Assembly (NCBI GenBank): GCA_028710895.1
Contig: JAQTTH010000015.1
Coordinates: 1 to 64,000, forward strand
Direction: 5' to 3'
Length of the DNA: 64,000 nt
DNA from: Paludibacter sp.
GTDB taxonomy: Bacteria; Bacteroidota; Bacteroidia; Bacteroidales; Paludibacteraceae
The notes below the pieces were generated by a model, which was given only the letters and a program-made list of their open reading frames with translations, was not told the origin of the DNA and did no database searches. Both the position numbers and the translations under genes were made by a program. Positions 25,839 to 34,065 of this stretch are shown piece by piece. The first letter of the stretch is position 1; the number at the start of each line of letters is the position of its first letter.

Positions 25839-25878
25839 CGTCGAACCGTATCTACAACTTTGTAAATACGGTTCGACG
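25839..25878 (+). terminator. Hairpin terminator, possibly bidirectional
   Basis: CGTCGAACCGTAT pairs with ATACGGTTCGACG. A second partial copy of the right arm (AAATACGGTTCGAC) lies at 25908-25921. It separates the plus-strand marC operon from the minus-strand mla operon. Confidence 0.7.
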
Positions 25879-26012
25879 AGCTTGTACATACGTATGCACG
25901 CGGCCGTAAATACGGTTCGACAAAAGCATGTTATATGTCTAAGCACAAGTGGCTGCAAATCAACGAATCAATAAAGGCTAATTTCTACTAATTGCGCAAC
26001 GCTTTTAATCAG

Positions 26013-26723
26013 TTACTTTCCGCTATCCGCCTTCTTCTTTTTATCGGCGGCCACCTTTGCCTTTTTGTCAAAGTACCCTTTAAACAGGAAATTATGTTTG
26101 GCAGCTGTCATATTTTCGTCAAGTCCTTTAGAACTTTTTTTGAGATTGACGATGGTTTGATTCAGATTTTCAGCAATACTTTCATCCTGAATTAACCTGC
26201 CCAATGTTCCCTTTCCACTATTCACCTTAATCATTATTTCAGCAAGTTGCTGAGTCACAACTTCAACATTGGCAGCTGTAACCTGAACACTAGCCATAAT
26301 TGCATCAGTTTCTACAGGCTCTTTCGATGCAAGATTTTGCCCATCTTTAGCCAAAGGAGCATTGTAACTTCCCTGCGTAATGACCATCAGTTTGTCGCCA
26401 ATAACTCCCTCCGACCCTATTGATACTTCACAGTCCGATTTTATAAATTTCCAAACATCCGTCTTTATCAACATATCCACTTTTACGGTTGAATCATTGA
26501 TAATTCGTATGTTGTCGACAACACCAACATTGATTCCCGAAAACCGAACATTGTTCCCAATCTGCAAACCACTTACATTGTAAAAAGTGGATGAAAGCCT
26601 AAAAACCGGATCAAACAAGTTTTTTTGTTTTCCAATAATAAATATGGCCAGTACAAATAGTGCCAATCCTCCGATAACGAATAGTCCTAACCGGACCTTA
26701 AATTTTTCTGTATGTGTATTCAT
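26013..26723 (-). CDS. mlaD: MlaD-like MCE family lipid-binding protein
   Basis: A 236-residue protein with an N-terminal membrane anchor (~10-28, LGLFVIGGLALFVLAIFIIG) followed by one MCE domain (~35-115, with VSGLQIGNNVRFSGINVGVV and IGDKLMVITQG) and a helical C-terminal part. In the Mla system the hexameric MCE ring sits in the periplasm on the MlaFE transporter and carries phospholipids between the membranes. It is the last gene of a minus-strand mlaE-mlaF-mlaD operon. Unlike the other two genes it is separated, by 190 bp of repeat sequence, from mlaF. The tail has charged KKKADSGK residues. Confidence 0.9.
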   Translation of the reverse strand: MNTHTEKFKVRLGLFVIGGLALFVLAIFIIGKQKNLFDPVFRLSSTFYNVSGLQIGNNVRFSGINVGVVDNIRIINDSTVKVDMLIKTDVWKFIKSDCEVSIGSEGVIGDKLMVITQGSYNAPLAKDGQNLASKEPVETDAIMASVQVTAANVEVVTQQLAEIMIKVNSGKGTLGRLIQDESIAENLNQTIVNLKKSSKGLDENMTAAKHNFLFKGYFDKKAKVAADKKKKADSGK

Positions 26724-26737
26724 GATGTTATTTATTT

Positions 26738-26885
26738 GATGATGTGGTGATGTGATGATGTGATGATGTATTGATGTGGTGATAGAGGGATTTGTTGATT
26801 TGATTAAAATATATTTTCGATAGATTCACTTCTTCATAATTTACTTCGTAAATTACCATATTATCATATTTTCAAATCAACAAAT
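26738..26885. repeat. GATGATGTG simple repeats plus hairpin between mlaD and mlaF
   Basis: GATGATGTGGTGATGTGATG-like simple repeats cover 26738-26787. They are followed by an imperfect long hairpin: ATTTGTTGATTTGATTAAAA (26790-) pairs with ATATTTTCAAATCAACAAAT (26866-26885), with TAATTTAC/GTAAATTA inside. It interrupts the mla operon. Confidence 0.7.
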
Positions 26886-26913
26886 CATCAAATCAACACA
26901 TTATTAGTTTCTA

Positions 26914-27654
26914 TTAAAAAAATGCTTTGATTAGCGGATCTTTCGAGTTTTCGAAGGCTGCTAAATCTCCTTCCATATAAATTTCGCCATCTTGTAACAT
27001 AACTATGCGATTGGCAGTAGCGCGAGCGCACTCTATATCATGCGTGATAATGATAGACGAAGTTTTATATTTTTTCTGCACTTCATTAATAAGTGTGCTT
27101 ATTTCATCCGAAGTTACCGGGTCGAGCCCCGTTGTCGGTTCATCGTAAAGCATAATCAGCGGATCAACAACAATAGTTCGTGCCAGGCTGATTCGCTTCC
27201 GCATTCCGCCCGAAAGCTGCGACGGCATTTTATTTAAAGCATCAGCCAACCCTACATTCTCCAAAGCTTCCAGTATTTTGGAGTCAATCTCTTGTTGGCT
27301 GAGATTTTTTCGTATTCTGTGCAACGGAAATTCCAGGTTTTCTTTCACAGTCATTGAGTCATAAAGCGCCCCACTCTGAAAAAGAAAACCAATCTTCTTT
27401 CTCAAATTATTCAATTTACTTCCATTCAGTGTGTTCACGTTTTCGCCAAACACATCAATTGTTCCACTATCCGATTCTAATAAACCGACAATGCATTTTA
27501 TAAGAACCGACTTCCCCGAGCCTGATTTCCCAAGCACAACCAAATTCTCCCCATTAAAAAGTTGCAATGATACATTTTTCAAAACGTCCTGATTGCCAAA
27601 TGAAATCTGGAGGTTTTTGATATCAATGATTGCTTCCTGACTATTATTTTTCAT
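26914..27654 (-). CDS. mlaF: MlaF-like ABC transporter ATPase
   Basis: A 246-residue ABC ATPase that should power phospholipid transport with MlaE and MlaD. It has all the motifs: Walker A in VVLGKSGSGKSVLIK (~36-50), Q-loop in FLFQSGALYDSMTV, signature LSGGMRKRISLARTIV (~142-157), Walker B LIMLYDEPTTGLDP with its catalytic Glu, and the H-loop in IIITHD. The SGALYDSMTV segment after the Q-loop is characteristic of the MlaF/Ttg2A group. It follows mlaE by 17 bp. Confidence 0.93.
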   Translation of the reverse strand: MKNNSQEAIIDIKNLQISFGNQDVLKNVSLQLFNGENLVVLGKSGSGKSVLIKCIVGLLESDSGTIDVFGENVNTLNGSKLNNLRKKIGFLFQSGALYDSMTVKENLEFPLHRIRKNLSQQEIDSKILEALENVGLADALNKMPSQLSGGMRKRISLARTIVVDPLIMLYDEPTTGLDPVTSDEISTLINEVQKKYKTSSIIITHDIECARATANRIVMLQDGEIYMEGDLAAFENSKDPLIKAFF

Positions 27655-27671
27655 TTCCTTATTCTCCTTTA

Positions 27672-28505
27672 CTATCCAATCATGTCTGTTATTTGTACAG
27701 CGATTACATCAACAATAAGTACCAACAGCGATGCTATTACTACTGCCGAATTAGCTGCTATTCCAACGCTTTCGGTTCCACGTCCGGCATTGTAACCCTT
27801 GTAACACCCAACCAGACCTATAACTGCTCCAAAGAAAAAGGACTTAATTACGGCCGGTATCAGATCATAAAAATCTATATGACTAAATGCCTGCGCAAAG
27901 AACAGGGAGAATGTGACATCGCCTTTCAAATTTGCTCCCGCCCAACTCCCTAAGATTCCAAGACCATCGGCATATAATACCAATAAGGGTATCATGAGAA
28001 CGGCTGCCCATACTCTCGTTACAACAAGAAATTTCATGGGATTGGTCGAAGATACTTCCATTGCTTCTATTTGCTCGGTCACTTTCATGGAACCTAGTTC
28101 GGCACCCATGCTTGAGGCGATTTTTCCGGCGCAAATAAGCCCTGTGATAACAGGACCCATTTCCCTGATAAGCGATACTGCAACCATTCCCGGAAGCAAA
28201 CTTTCAGCTCCGAAATTGGCTAAAACAGGCCTCGACTGAATAGTAAGCACCAAACCCATGATAGTTCCGGTAACCGAGATGAGAGGCAATGATTTATAAC
28301 CTATTTGAAAACATTGTTTAAAAAACTCTTTGAATTCATGGTTCGGCGTAAACGATTGCTTTATAAACCGCACAAAAAAGAGACAGACATTGGCAATGTC
28401 GGTAAGGAAATGATTGATTATATGAGTCTGTGCTATCGCTTTTTCGCTAACTATTAAACTATTACCCCGAACGATATCTTTGGTAGCAGGTATTACTATT
28501 TTCAT
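27672..28505 (-). CDS. mlaE: MlaE-like permease
   Basis: A 277-residue MlaE/TrbH-type permease with five to six hydrophobic segments. Family motifs are FFKQCFQIGYKSLPLISVTG, LPGMVAVSLIREMGPVITGLICAGKIASSMGAELGSM (cited in part) and TEQIEAMEVSSTNPMKFLVVTR in the middle, and GCYKGYNAGRGTESVG near the C-terminus. ATG 28505 is used. The frame can be extended to a TTG at 28529, but that base lies within the -7 box of the upstream promoter. It heads the mlaEFD operon, which maintains outer-membrane lipid asymmetry. This operon carries the shared operator on the minus strand. Confidence 0.92.
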   Translation of the reverse strand: MKIVIPATKDIVRGNSLIVSEKAIAQTHIINHFLTDIANVCLFFVRFIKQSFTPNHEFKEFFKQCFQIGYKSLPLISVTGTIMGLVLTIQSRPVLANFGAESLLPGMVAVSLIREMGPVITGLICAGKIASSMGAELGSMKVTEQIEAMEVSSTNPMKFLVVTRVWAAVLMIPLLVLYADGLGILGSWAGANLKGDVTFSLFFAQAFSHIDFYDLIPAVIKSFFFGAVIGLVGCYKGYNAGRGTESVGIAANSAVVIASLLVLIVDVIAVQITDMIG

Positions 28506-28526
28506 GAGGTACAAATTAATTTGTTG

Positions 28527-28592
28527 CAAATGTATAGGTCTTTATAAACCTGCATGTTACACAACTTTCGAAATAAGTTACATCATTCACAC
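28527..28592 (-). promoter_or_regulatory. Shared operator and -7 box, minus strand (site 7, mlaEFD)
   Basis: On the minus strand GTGTGAATGATGTAAC is followed by AAGTTGTGTAAC. The cores occupy 28577-28582 and 28556-28561 (21 bp), with TTTG at 28530-28527 after 25 bp (TATACATTTG). It is placed head-to-head with site 8. Confidence 0.86.
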
Positions 28593-28617
28593 ATTGCTGA
28601 TAACCCGAAATGGAATA

Positions 28618-28683
28618 GTGTGAATACTGCAACTTTTACCTTGAATTATGTAAAGCTTTGTACCATTAAAAGCCTCAACTTTG
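28618..28683 (+). promoter_or_regulatory. Shared operator and -7 box (site 8, DUF3494 lipoprotein)
   Basis: GTGTGAATACTGCAAC is followed by GAATTATGTAAA. The cores lie at 28628 and 28649 (21 bp), with TTTG at 28680-28683 after 25 bp. The open frame from TTG 28681 begins within this -7 box. Confidence 0.8.
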
Positions 28684-28719
28684 CCAGGTGGAAATTCATT
28701 CACGATAAAATTAGAATTT

Positions 28720-29463
28720 ATGAAAACGAAAATGTTATTTTCAACTATTGCAATTGCATCAGGAATTTTATTCGGAAGTTGCACGAGTAACGAACCAACA
28801 ACTAACACAGATAACCCGAATGGAATACCGGCTCAAACCACTAAAATGGCAACGGTTTCACTTGCCGGAACATCCGATTTTGCTTTACTGGCCGGCTCTT
28901 CCATTATCAGCACGGGCGCAACGAATATAACCGGTAATTTGGGCTTAAGTCCCGGAACTTCCATTGGTGGCTTTCCTCCCGGAATTATAGTTGGAACAAA
29001 AGAAATTAATACCAATTTGGCTACACAGGGGAAAGTTGACTTAACCGCAGCTTATAACGATGTAGCCGGTAGAACAAGTACCGATATTGTAACCTTGTCG
29101 GGAAACATTGGTGGACTTACACTTACACCGGGACTTTACAAAACCACTTCTTCGTTAGCAATCTCATCGGGCGACCTTACATTCGATGCCAAAGGAAATG
29201 GCAATGCTGTTTTTATTATTCAAATTGCTTCTTCGTTGACAACCACATCGGGACGTAAAGTATTCCTGAAAGGCGGCGCATCTGCTTCCAATATTTTTTG
29301 GCAGGTGGGTAGTTCAGCCACTTTTGGAACTACGTCAGTTTTTAAAGGGACGATTCTGGCCATGCAATCCATCACGTTCAATACCGGAGCAACACTCGAC
29401 GGTAGAGCATTTGCAAGAACGGGCGGAATTGTACTGGCAGGCAATACGATAGTGAAAAAGTGA
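28720..29463 (+). CDS. DUF3494 (ice-binding-like) lipoprotein
   Basis: A 247-residue lipoprotein with a lipobox Cys21 (LFGSC) and one DUF3494 domain covering ~45-247. The domain has the standard landmarks: FALLAGSSIISTGATNITGN near its start, LTPGLYKTTSSLAISSGDLT in the middle, NAVFIIQIASSLTT and NIFWQVGSSATFGT. DUF3494 forms a beta-solenoid. Some members bind ice, others are thought to be adhesins, so ice binding is not established here. ATG 28720 is chosen because the longer frame (from TTG 28681) begins inside the -7 box. It is one of three DUF3494 genes in the window, all with the same operator. Confidence 0.88.
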   Translation: MKTKMLFSTIAIASGILFGSCTSNEPTTNTDNPNGIPAQTTKMATVSLAGTSDFALLAGSSIISTGATNITGNLGLSPGTSIGGFPPGIIVGTKEINTNLATQGKVDLTAAYNDVAGRTSTDIVTLSGNIGGLTLTPGLYKTTSSLAISSGDLTFDAKGNGNAVFIIQIASSLTTTSGRKVFLKGGASASNIFWQVGSSATFGTTSVFKGTILAMQSITFNTGATLDGRAFARTGGIVLAGNTIVKK

Positions 29464-29512
29464 TATTAGTTGACAGTTGATAGCTGTCTGTAAAATAACT
29501 TGTAATACAGAA

Positions 29513-29540
29513 AACCTGCTGCATTTTGCAGTGGGTTTTT
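29513..29540 (+). terminator. Rho-independent terminator
   Basis: AACCTGCTGCA pairs with TGCAGTGGGTT around a short loop, followed by a T-run. GTTGACAGTTGA and CAACTTTCAACTCTCAAC arms lie on either side, as at 11074-11196. Confidence 0.7.
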
Positions 29541-29589
29541 TAATGTGAAATCTCAACAAACTCTCAACTTTCAACTCTCAACTAAAAAT

Positions 29590-29655
29590 GTGTGAATTAT
29601 GCAACATATATCTATTTGCATATAACTTTTAGCCAATAGGGGAAGTCTATCTTTG
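29590..29655 (+). promoter_or_regulatory. Shared operator and -7 box (site 9, DUF6629-like)
   Basis: GTGTGAATTATGCAAC is followed by a weaker proximal half TTTGCATATAAC. The cores lie at 29600 and 29621 (21 bp), with TTTG at 29652-29655 after 25 bp. It is the most divergent proximal half of the set. Confidence 0.72.
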
Positions 29656-29694
29656 TTCAATTTCATTTTCAAACAAATCTAACGGAACCAAATT

Positions 29695-30351
29695 ATGTGT
29701 TTTTCAACGGAAGCAAGTTTTATAGGAGGAGCTGTCATTAGTGCAATTGGCATTGCCACTGTCAGAAAAGTACATAAGCCTTTACAAATTGTGTTTGCCA
29801 TTATTCCATTATTCTTTGGGGTTCAACAAATTGCCGAAGGTTTTGTGTGGTTGTCGCTTCAAAACCCGGATTATGGAGGATTCACCAAACCGGCCATGTA
29901 TGTGTTTCTGATTATGGCCGAAGTATTCTGGCCATTTATGGTTCCATTGGCAGTATTACACATGGAAAAAAATGAGAAAAGAATAAAGATATTGTGGGCA
30001 CTTCTCAGTCTGGGATTGACAGTATCATTGTATTTTATTGTCTGTTTATTACTCTACAAAGTTACACCCGAAATCAGGGGGTATCATATTGAATATGTGG
30101 AGGGATATCCGCAATCACTCCGAATAATTATTTTCACGATTTATCTGATTGCAACAATTACTCCTCTTTTCGTTTCAACAATTAAACGAACCTATATTCT
30201 GGGGATATTGATGTCATTATCCTGCCTTGTAACAATCATATTCTTTACCCAATTTCTTACTTCCGTTTGGTGCTTTTTTGGTGCTTTATTAAGTATTGTC
30301 ATATTTTGGATTTTACACGATGCTAAGCGAAAATATAAATTGGGGCGATAA
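29695..30351 (+). CDS. DUF6629-like integral membrane protein
   Basis: A 218-residue protein with about seven transmembrane helices, starting MCFSTEASFIGGAVISAIGI. This opening, with a CF-S-x-E-A-S-F start and the QQIAEGFVWLSL segment near residue 46, is typical of a family of small polytopic proteins annotated DUF6629 in environmental bacteria. Its function is unknown. It lies between operator site 9 and site 10, so it is probably transcribed alone. Confidence 0.72.
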   Translation: MCFSTEASFIGGAVISAIGIATVRKVHKPLQIVFAIIPLFFGVQQIAEGFVWLSLQNPDYGGFTKPAMYVFLIMAEVFWPFMVPLAVLHMEKNEKRIKILWALLSLGLTVSLYFIVCLLLYKVTPEIRGYHIEYVEGYPQSLRIIIFTIYLIATITPLFVSTIKRTYILGILMSLSCLVTIIFFTQFLTSVWCFFGALLSIVIFWILHDAKRKYKLGR

Positions 30352-30403
30352 ATGTAAACAATAGTCTTCTATTTGTTGACTTAGCGTATTCCAGACCCGT
30401 AAT

Positions 30404-30469
30404 GTGTGAATTATGTAACTTATTTTCAAAGTTTTGTAATGATTCGCGCTACAATCGTGCGTATCTTTA
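30404..30469 (+). promoter_or_regulatory. Shared operator and -7 box (site 10, araC-hybrid kinase operon)
   Basis: GTGTGAATTATGTAAC is followed by AAGTTTTGTAAT. The cores lie at 30414 and 30435 (21 bp), with TTTA at 30466-30469 after 25 bp (GTATCTTTA). It precedes the short AraC regulator, so the regulator would control its own operon if it reads this site. Confidence 0.82.
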
Positions 30470-30552
30470 CCCTCATATATACTAACCAAATTCGACTTCG
30501 TTGAATTATATGTACAAGACAGATTGAAATTAATAATTAAAACCACTGACAG

Positions 30553-31113
30553 ATGAAATTATTTATCAAATATATGGTTAGCAGTCGATGTAAAATGGCT
30601 GTGAAAGATGAGTTGAAGAAACTCGGTCTTCACTTCATTGTAGTCGATTTGGGCGAAGTGGAGATAATGGAAACAATCTCAACTGAGCAGCGTGAAGAAT
30701 TAAAAATTGGACTACTAAATTCAGGGTTGGAATTGATGGATGATAAACGAGCCGTATTGATAGGGAAAATAAAGAATGCCATCATTGAGATGGTACATTA
30801 TACCGACGAACCGATTAAAGTCAATTTCTCCGATTATCTGAGTGAGAAGCTCAATCACGATTACACCTATTTAGCCAATCTTTTCTCTGAAGTTCAGGGA
30901 ACTACCATCGAACATTTTATTATCAACCATAAAATTGAGCGGATAAAGGAATTGATAATTTACGACGAATTAAATATAACTGAAATAGCCTGGAAAATGA
31001 ATTACAGCAGTGTGGCACATCTCTCCAATCAGTTTAAAAAAATGACCGGTCTTTCACCTTCTCATTTCAAACAGATGAAAAGTAAACAACGGAATCAAAT
31101 TGAAGACATTTAG
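30553..31113 (+). CDS. Short AraC-family regulator, candidate reader of the shared operator
   Basis: A 186-residue protein. The first ~85 residues form a small alpha/beta domain (MKLFIKYMVSSRCKMAVKDE, then LHFIVVDLGEVEI) with no recognised ligand motif. Residues ~95-180 are an AraC DNA-binding domain: the first helix-turn-helix is in HDYTYLANLFSEVQG, the second in LNITEIAWKMNYSSVAHLSNQF, and TGLSPSHFKQ follows. This short layout recurs in Bacteroidota. It is preceded by operator site 10 and followed after 33 bp by a hybrid kinase and a receiver gene. AraC-type proteins bind directly repeated sites about 21 bp apart next to the promoter, which is the geometry of the shared operator. Its role as regulator of the 17 sites is an inference. 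Confidence 0.85.
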   Translation: MKLFIKYMVSSRCKMAVKDELKKLGLHFIVVDLGEVEIMETISTEQREELKIGLLNSGLELMDDKRAVLIGKIKNAIIEMVHYTDEPIKVNFSDYLSEKLNHDYTYLANLFSEVQGTTIEHFIINHKIERIKELIIYDELNITEIAWKMNYSSVAHLSNQFKKMTGLSPSHFKQMKSKQRNQIEDI

Positions 31114-31146
31114 ACCCCTTAATCCCCAAATGGGAACTTAATAAAT

Positions 31147-34065
31147 ATGGAAAGAACTAAGACGCATGAATCTCAATACGCCAGCAGCTTAATTGAAGCC
31201 AGTCTCGACCCCTTAATAACCATTGATGTCGATGGTAAAATAACGGACATGAATCAGGCAAAAATCAACATAACAGGTGTTGCCCGCGAACAACTTATTG
31301 GTACTAGCTTTTACGATTACTTTACGGATACTGAAAAGGCTAAATTCGTTTACCAGCAGGTGTTTGCCAATGGGTCGGTAAAAGATTTACCACTTACCTT
31401 CCGACATACTAACGGCAAACTCACCGATGTACTTTTTAATGGATCAGTTTTTAAAGATCAGCATGACAATGTTCTTGGCGCTGTAGTAGTGGCAAGAGAT
31501 ATTGCTGAGCAAAAATGGGCAATCGAATTGCGCGTTGCCAACAAGGAGCTTGCCTTCCAGAATAATGAGAAAGAAAAGCGTGCAGCCGAACTGATTATAG
31601 CCAACAAAGAATTGGCTTTTCAGAATGATGAGAAAGAGAAGCGTGCTGCTGAATTGATTATTGCTAACAAGGAACTTGTTTTTCAGAATACAGAAAAAGA
31701 AAAACGTGCTCAGGAGTTAATAATAGCAAATAGAGAACTTTCGTTTCAGAATGATGAAAAAGAGAAACGTGCTGCCGAATTGATTCTGGCAAACGAAGAG
31801 CTTATTTATCAAACAGGGGAGAAGAAAAAGCGTGCCGCTGAATTAAAAATAGCCGATAAAGAACTTGTATTTCAAACCGAGGAGAAGGAAAAGCGCGCTG
31901 CCGAATTGAAAGTTGCTGACAAGGAACTCATTTATCAAACAGGCGAAAAGAAGAAACGTGCTGCAGAACTAATCATTGCAGACAAAGAATTGGTGTATCA
32001 AACCGAAGAAAAGGAGAAACGTTTAACAGAGAATAAAGAACTGGAAGAACTGAGTTATTCTTTAAAATTAGCATCGCAATATGCCAGAAGTTTGATTGAA
32101 GCCAGTCTCGATCCCTTGTTTACTATTAATCCCGAAGGAAAAATAACCGATATGAATAACGCATCGGTGAATATAACCGGTGTCTTACGCGAGAACTTAA
32201 TTGGTACTGATTTCTTCGATTACTTTACCGAGCCACAAAAAGCCAGGGAAGTATATCAGGCTGTTTTTGCAAAAGGATTTGTGGTTGATTTTCCATTGAC
32301 AATCAGGGATGGAAAACTGACCGATGTATTGTTTAATGGTTCGGTGTATAAAGATGAGAAAGGATCTGTGCTGGGCGCAGTAGTTGTGGCACGCGATATT
32401 ACCGAGCGAAAAAGAATTGAAACTCAGTTGAACGAGGCTATTGTATTTGCCGAAATGGCGACTGAAATTGCCGAACAAGCCAAGAATAAAGCCGAAAGCG
32501 CAACTCATACTGCCGAAAATGCAGTGAAAGCAAAACAACAGTTTCTGTCGAATATGAGTCACGAAATCAGAACACCAATGAATGCTATTATTGGTTTCAC
32601 AAAGGTGTTGATAAAAACCGAGATGACTCCCAAACAAAAGGAATACCTTACGGCCATAAAACTTAGCGGCGACGCCCTGATAGTACTTATAAACGACATC
32701 CTGGATTTAGCCAAAGTAGATGCCGGAAAAATGACATTCGAGCAGGTACCGTTTAAATTATCGGTATCCATAGCAGCTATGCTACATTTATTTGAATCCA
32801 AGATTTGGGAAAAAAACCTGTTGCTTATTAAAGAATACGACGAGAGAATTCCCGATGTGCTGTTGGGCGATCCGGTGCGTTTGCATCAAATTATTCTAAA
32901 TCTGGTGAGCAATGCCGTGAAGTTTACGTCCAAAGGTAACATTACTGTTAGCGTTCGCTTATTGGAAGAAGATGATGAGAAAGTAGATATCGAGTTTTCG
33001 GTTACCGACACTGGAATAGGAATTCCTGAGAGTAAAATTTCTTCTATTTTCGAGAATTTCCAACAAGCATCAAGCGGTACATCCCGACTGTATGGTGGAA
33101 CGGGACTGGGATTGGCCATTGTAAAACAATTGGTAGAACCACAGGGTGGATGCATAAAAGTAATCAGTGAAGAGGGAGTAGGTTCTACGTTTAGCTTCGT
33201 ATTGAGTTTTCAGAAAACAGACTCCGAAGCCGAAATAGAAACAGTAATAGAGGAATTAGATACGGATATGAAAGATATAAAAGTACTGGTGGTGGAAGAT
33301 ATTCCGCTAAACCAGTTATTGATGAAAACCTTGCTGGACGATTTTGGCTTCGAGCGGGATATTGCCGGCAATGGTAAAATAGCCATTGAGAAATTACAGG
33401 CAAAACCGTTCGACATTGTACTTATGGACCTGCAAATGCCCGAAATGAATGGCTTTGAAGCAACAGATTATATTCGTAATGTGATGCATTCCAACATACC
33501 CATTATTGCTTTAACCGCCGATGTAACAACGGTTGATTTAGCTAAATGCAAGTTTGTAGGTATGAACGATTACATTGCAAAACCGGTAGATGAAAGATTA
33601 CTATTTAGCAAAATAGTTGGCCTGGTTCGAAAACCAGTTCAGGTAATAAATACGAACCATGAAATAGAATCTGAATCGATTGAAATAGTTGATAACAAAA
33701 GAATACGATGCATTGATTTGCAATACCTGAATACCCGTACCAAATCGAATCCTCAACTTATGATGGAAATGATTTCGCTTTACCTGGAACAAACACCACC
33801 CCTGATAATGGCCATGAACAAAGGATTGGCCGATAAAGACTGGGGGACATTGCACGCTGCTGTGCATAAAATGATTCCGTCGTTTGCCATAATGGGTATA
33901 CATTCCGATTTTGAAGTTATGGCTAAGAAAGTACAAGAATATGCGGGTGCTCTACAGCAATTGGATCTCATGTCGGACATGGTTCTACAGCTTGGCAATG
34001 TGTGTAAACAATCGTGCGACGAATTAGAAATAGAATTTAATAGAATTAAAAACGGTAACCAATGA
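31147..34065 (+). CDS. Hybrid histidine kinase with PAS, coiled-coil repeats, receiver and Hpt
   Basis: A 972-residue cytoplasmic sensor kinase with no clear transmembrane segment. Domain order: PAS (~8-120), eight 21-residue coiled-coil repeats (~130-297), second PAS (~310-420), HisKA with His472 in SNMSHEIRTP, HATPase (N box HQIILNLVSNAVKF, G1 DTGIGIP, G2 GGTGLGLA), receiver with Asp761 in VLMDLQMPEM, and a C-terminal Hpt domain with His907 in LHAAVHKMIPSF. This makes a complete His-Asp-His relay that can end on a separate receiver. The next gene overlaps by ATGA and encodes exactly such a receiver. The kinase is co-transcribed with the AraC gene upstream. The two PAS domains are similar to each other, suggesting duplication. 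The signal is unknown. Confidence 0.93.
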   Translation: MERTKTHESQYASSLIEASLDPLITIDVDGKITDMNQAKINITGVAREQLIGTSFYDYFTDTEKAKFVYQQVFANGSVKDLPLTFRHTNGKLTDVLFNGSVFKDQHDNVLGAVVVARDIAEQKWAIELRVANKELAFQNNEKEKRAAELIIANKELAFQNDEKEKRAAELIIANKELVFQNTEKEKRAQELIIANRELSFQNDEKEKRAAELILANEELIYQTGEKKKRAAELKIADKELVFQTEEKEKRAAELKVADKELIYQTGEKKKRAAELIIADKELVYQTEEKEKRLTENKELEELSYSLKLASQYARSLIEASLDPLFTINPEGKITDMNNASVNITGVLRENLIGTDFFDYFTEPQKAREVYQAVFAKGFVVDFPLTIRDGKLTDVLFNGSVYKDEKGSVLGAVVVARDITERKRIETQLNEAIVFAEMATEIAEQAKNKAESATHTAENAVKAKQQFLSNMSHEIRTPMNAIIGFTKVLIKTEMTPKQKEYLTAIKLSGDALIVLINDILDLAKVDAGKMTFEQVPFKLSVSIAAMLHLFESKIWEKNLLLIKEYDERIPDVLLGDPVRLHQIILNLVSNAVKFTSKGNITVSVRLLEEDDEKVDIEFSVTDTGIGIPESKISSIFENFQQASSGTSRLYGGTGLGLAIVKQLVEPQGGCIKVISEEGVGSTFSFVLSFQKTDSEAEIETVIEELDTDMKDIKVLVVEDIPLNQLLMKTLLDDFGFERDIAGNGKIAIEKLQAKPFDIVLMDLQMPEMNGFEATDYIRNVMHSNIPIIALTADVTTVDLAKCKFVGMNDYIAKPVDERLLFSKIVGLVRKPVQVINTNHEIESESIEIVDNKRIRCIDLQYLNTRTKSNPQLMMEMISLYLEQTPPLIMAMNKGLADKDWGTLHAAVHKMIPSFAIMGIHSDFEVMAKKVQEYAGALQQLDLMSDMVLQLGNVCKQSCDELEIEFNRIKNGNQ
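31534..32037 (+). repeat. Eight in-frame 63-bp coding repeats (21-residue coiled coil)
   Basis: Eight tandem units of 21 residues follow the pattern x-A-(N/D)-K-E-L-x-(F/Y)-Q-(N/T)-x-E-K-(E/K)-K-R-A-A-E-L-x, inside the hybrid kinase gene. Each unit is three heptads. The first four units are of the FQN type and the last four mostly of the (Y/F)QT type, so two sub-families have been amplified. They link the two PAS domains. Confidence 0.9.

Noticed and set aside
26013-28505. Calling the ABC cluster a resistance or toluene exporter (Ttg2)
   Set aside because: The MCE, MlaE and MlaF signatures fit phospholipid transport; the Ttg2 name is a historical label of the same family.
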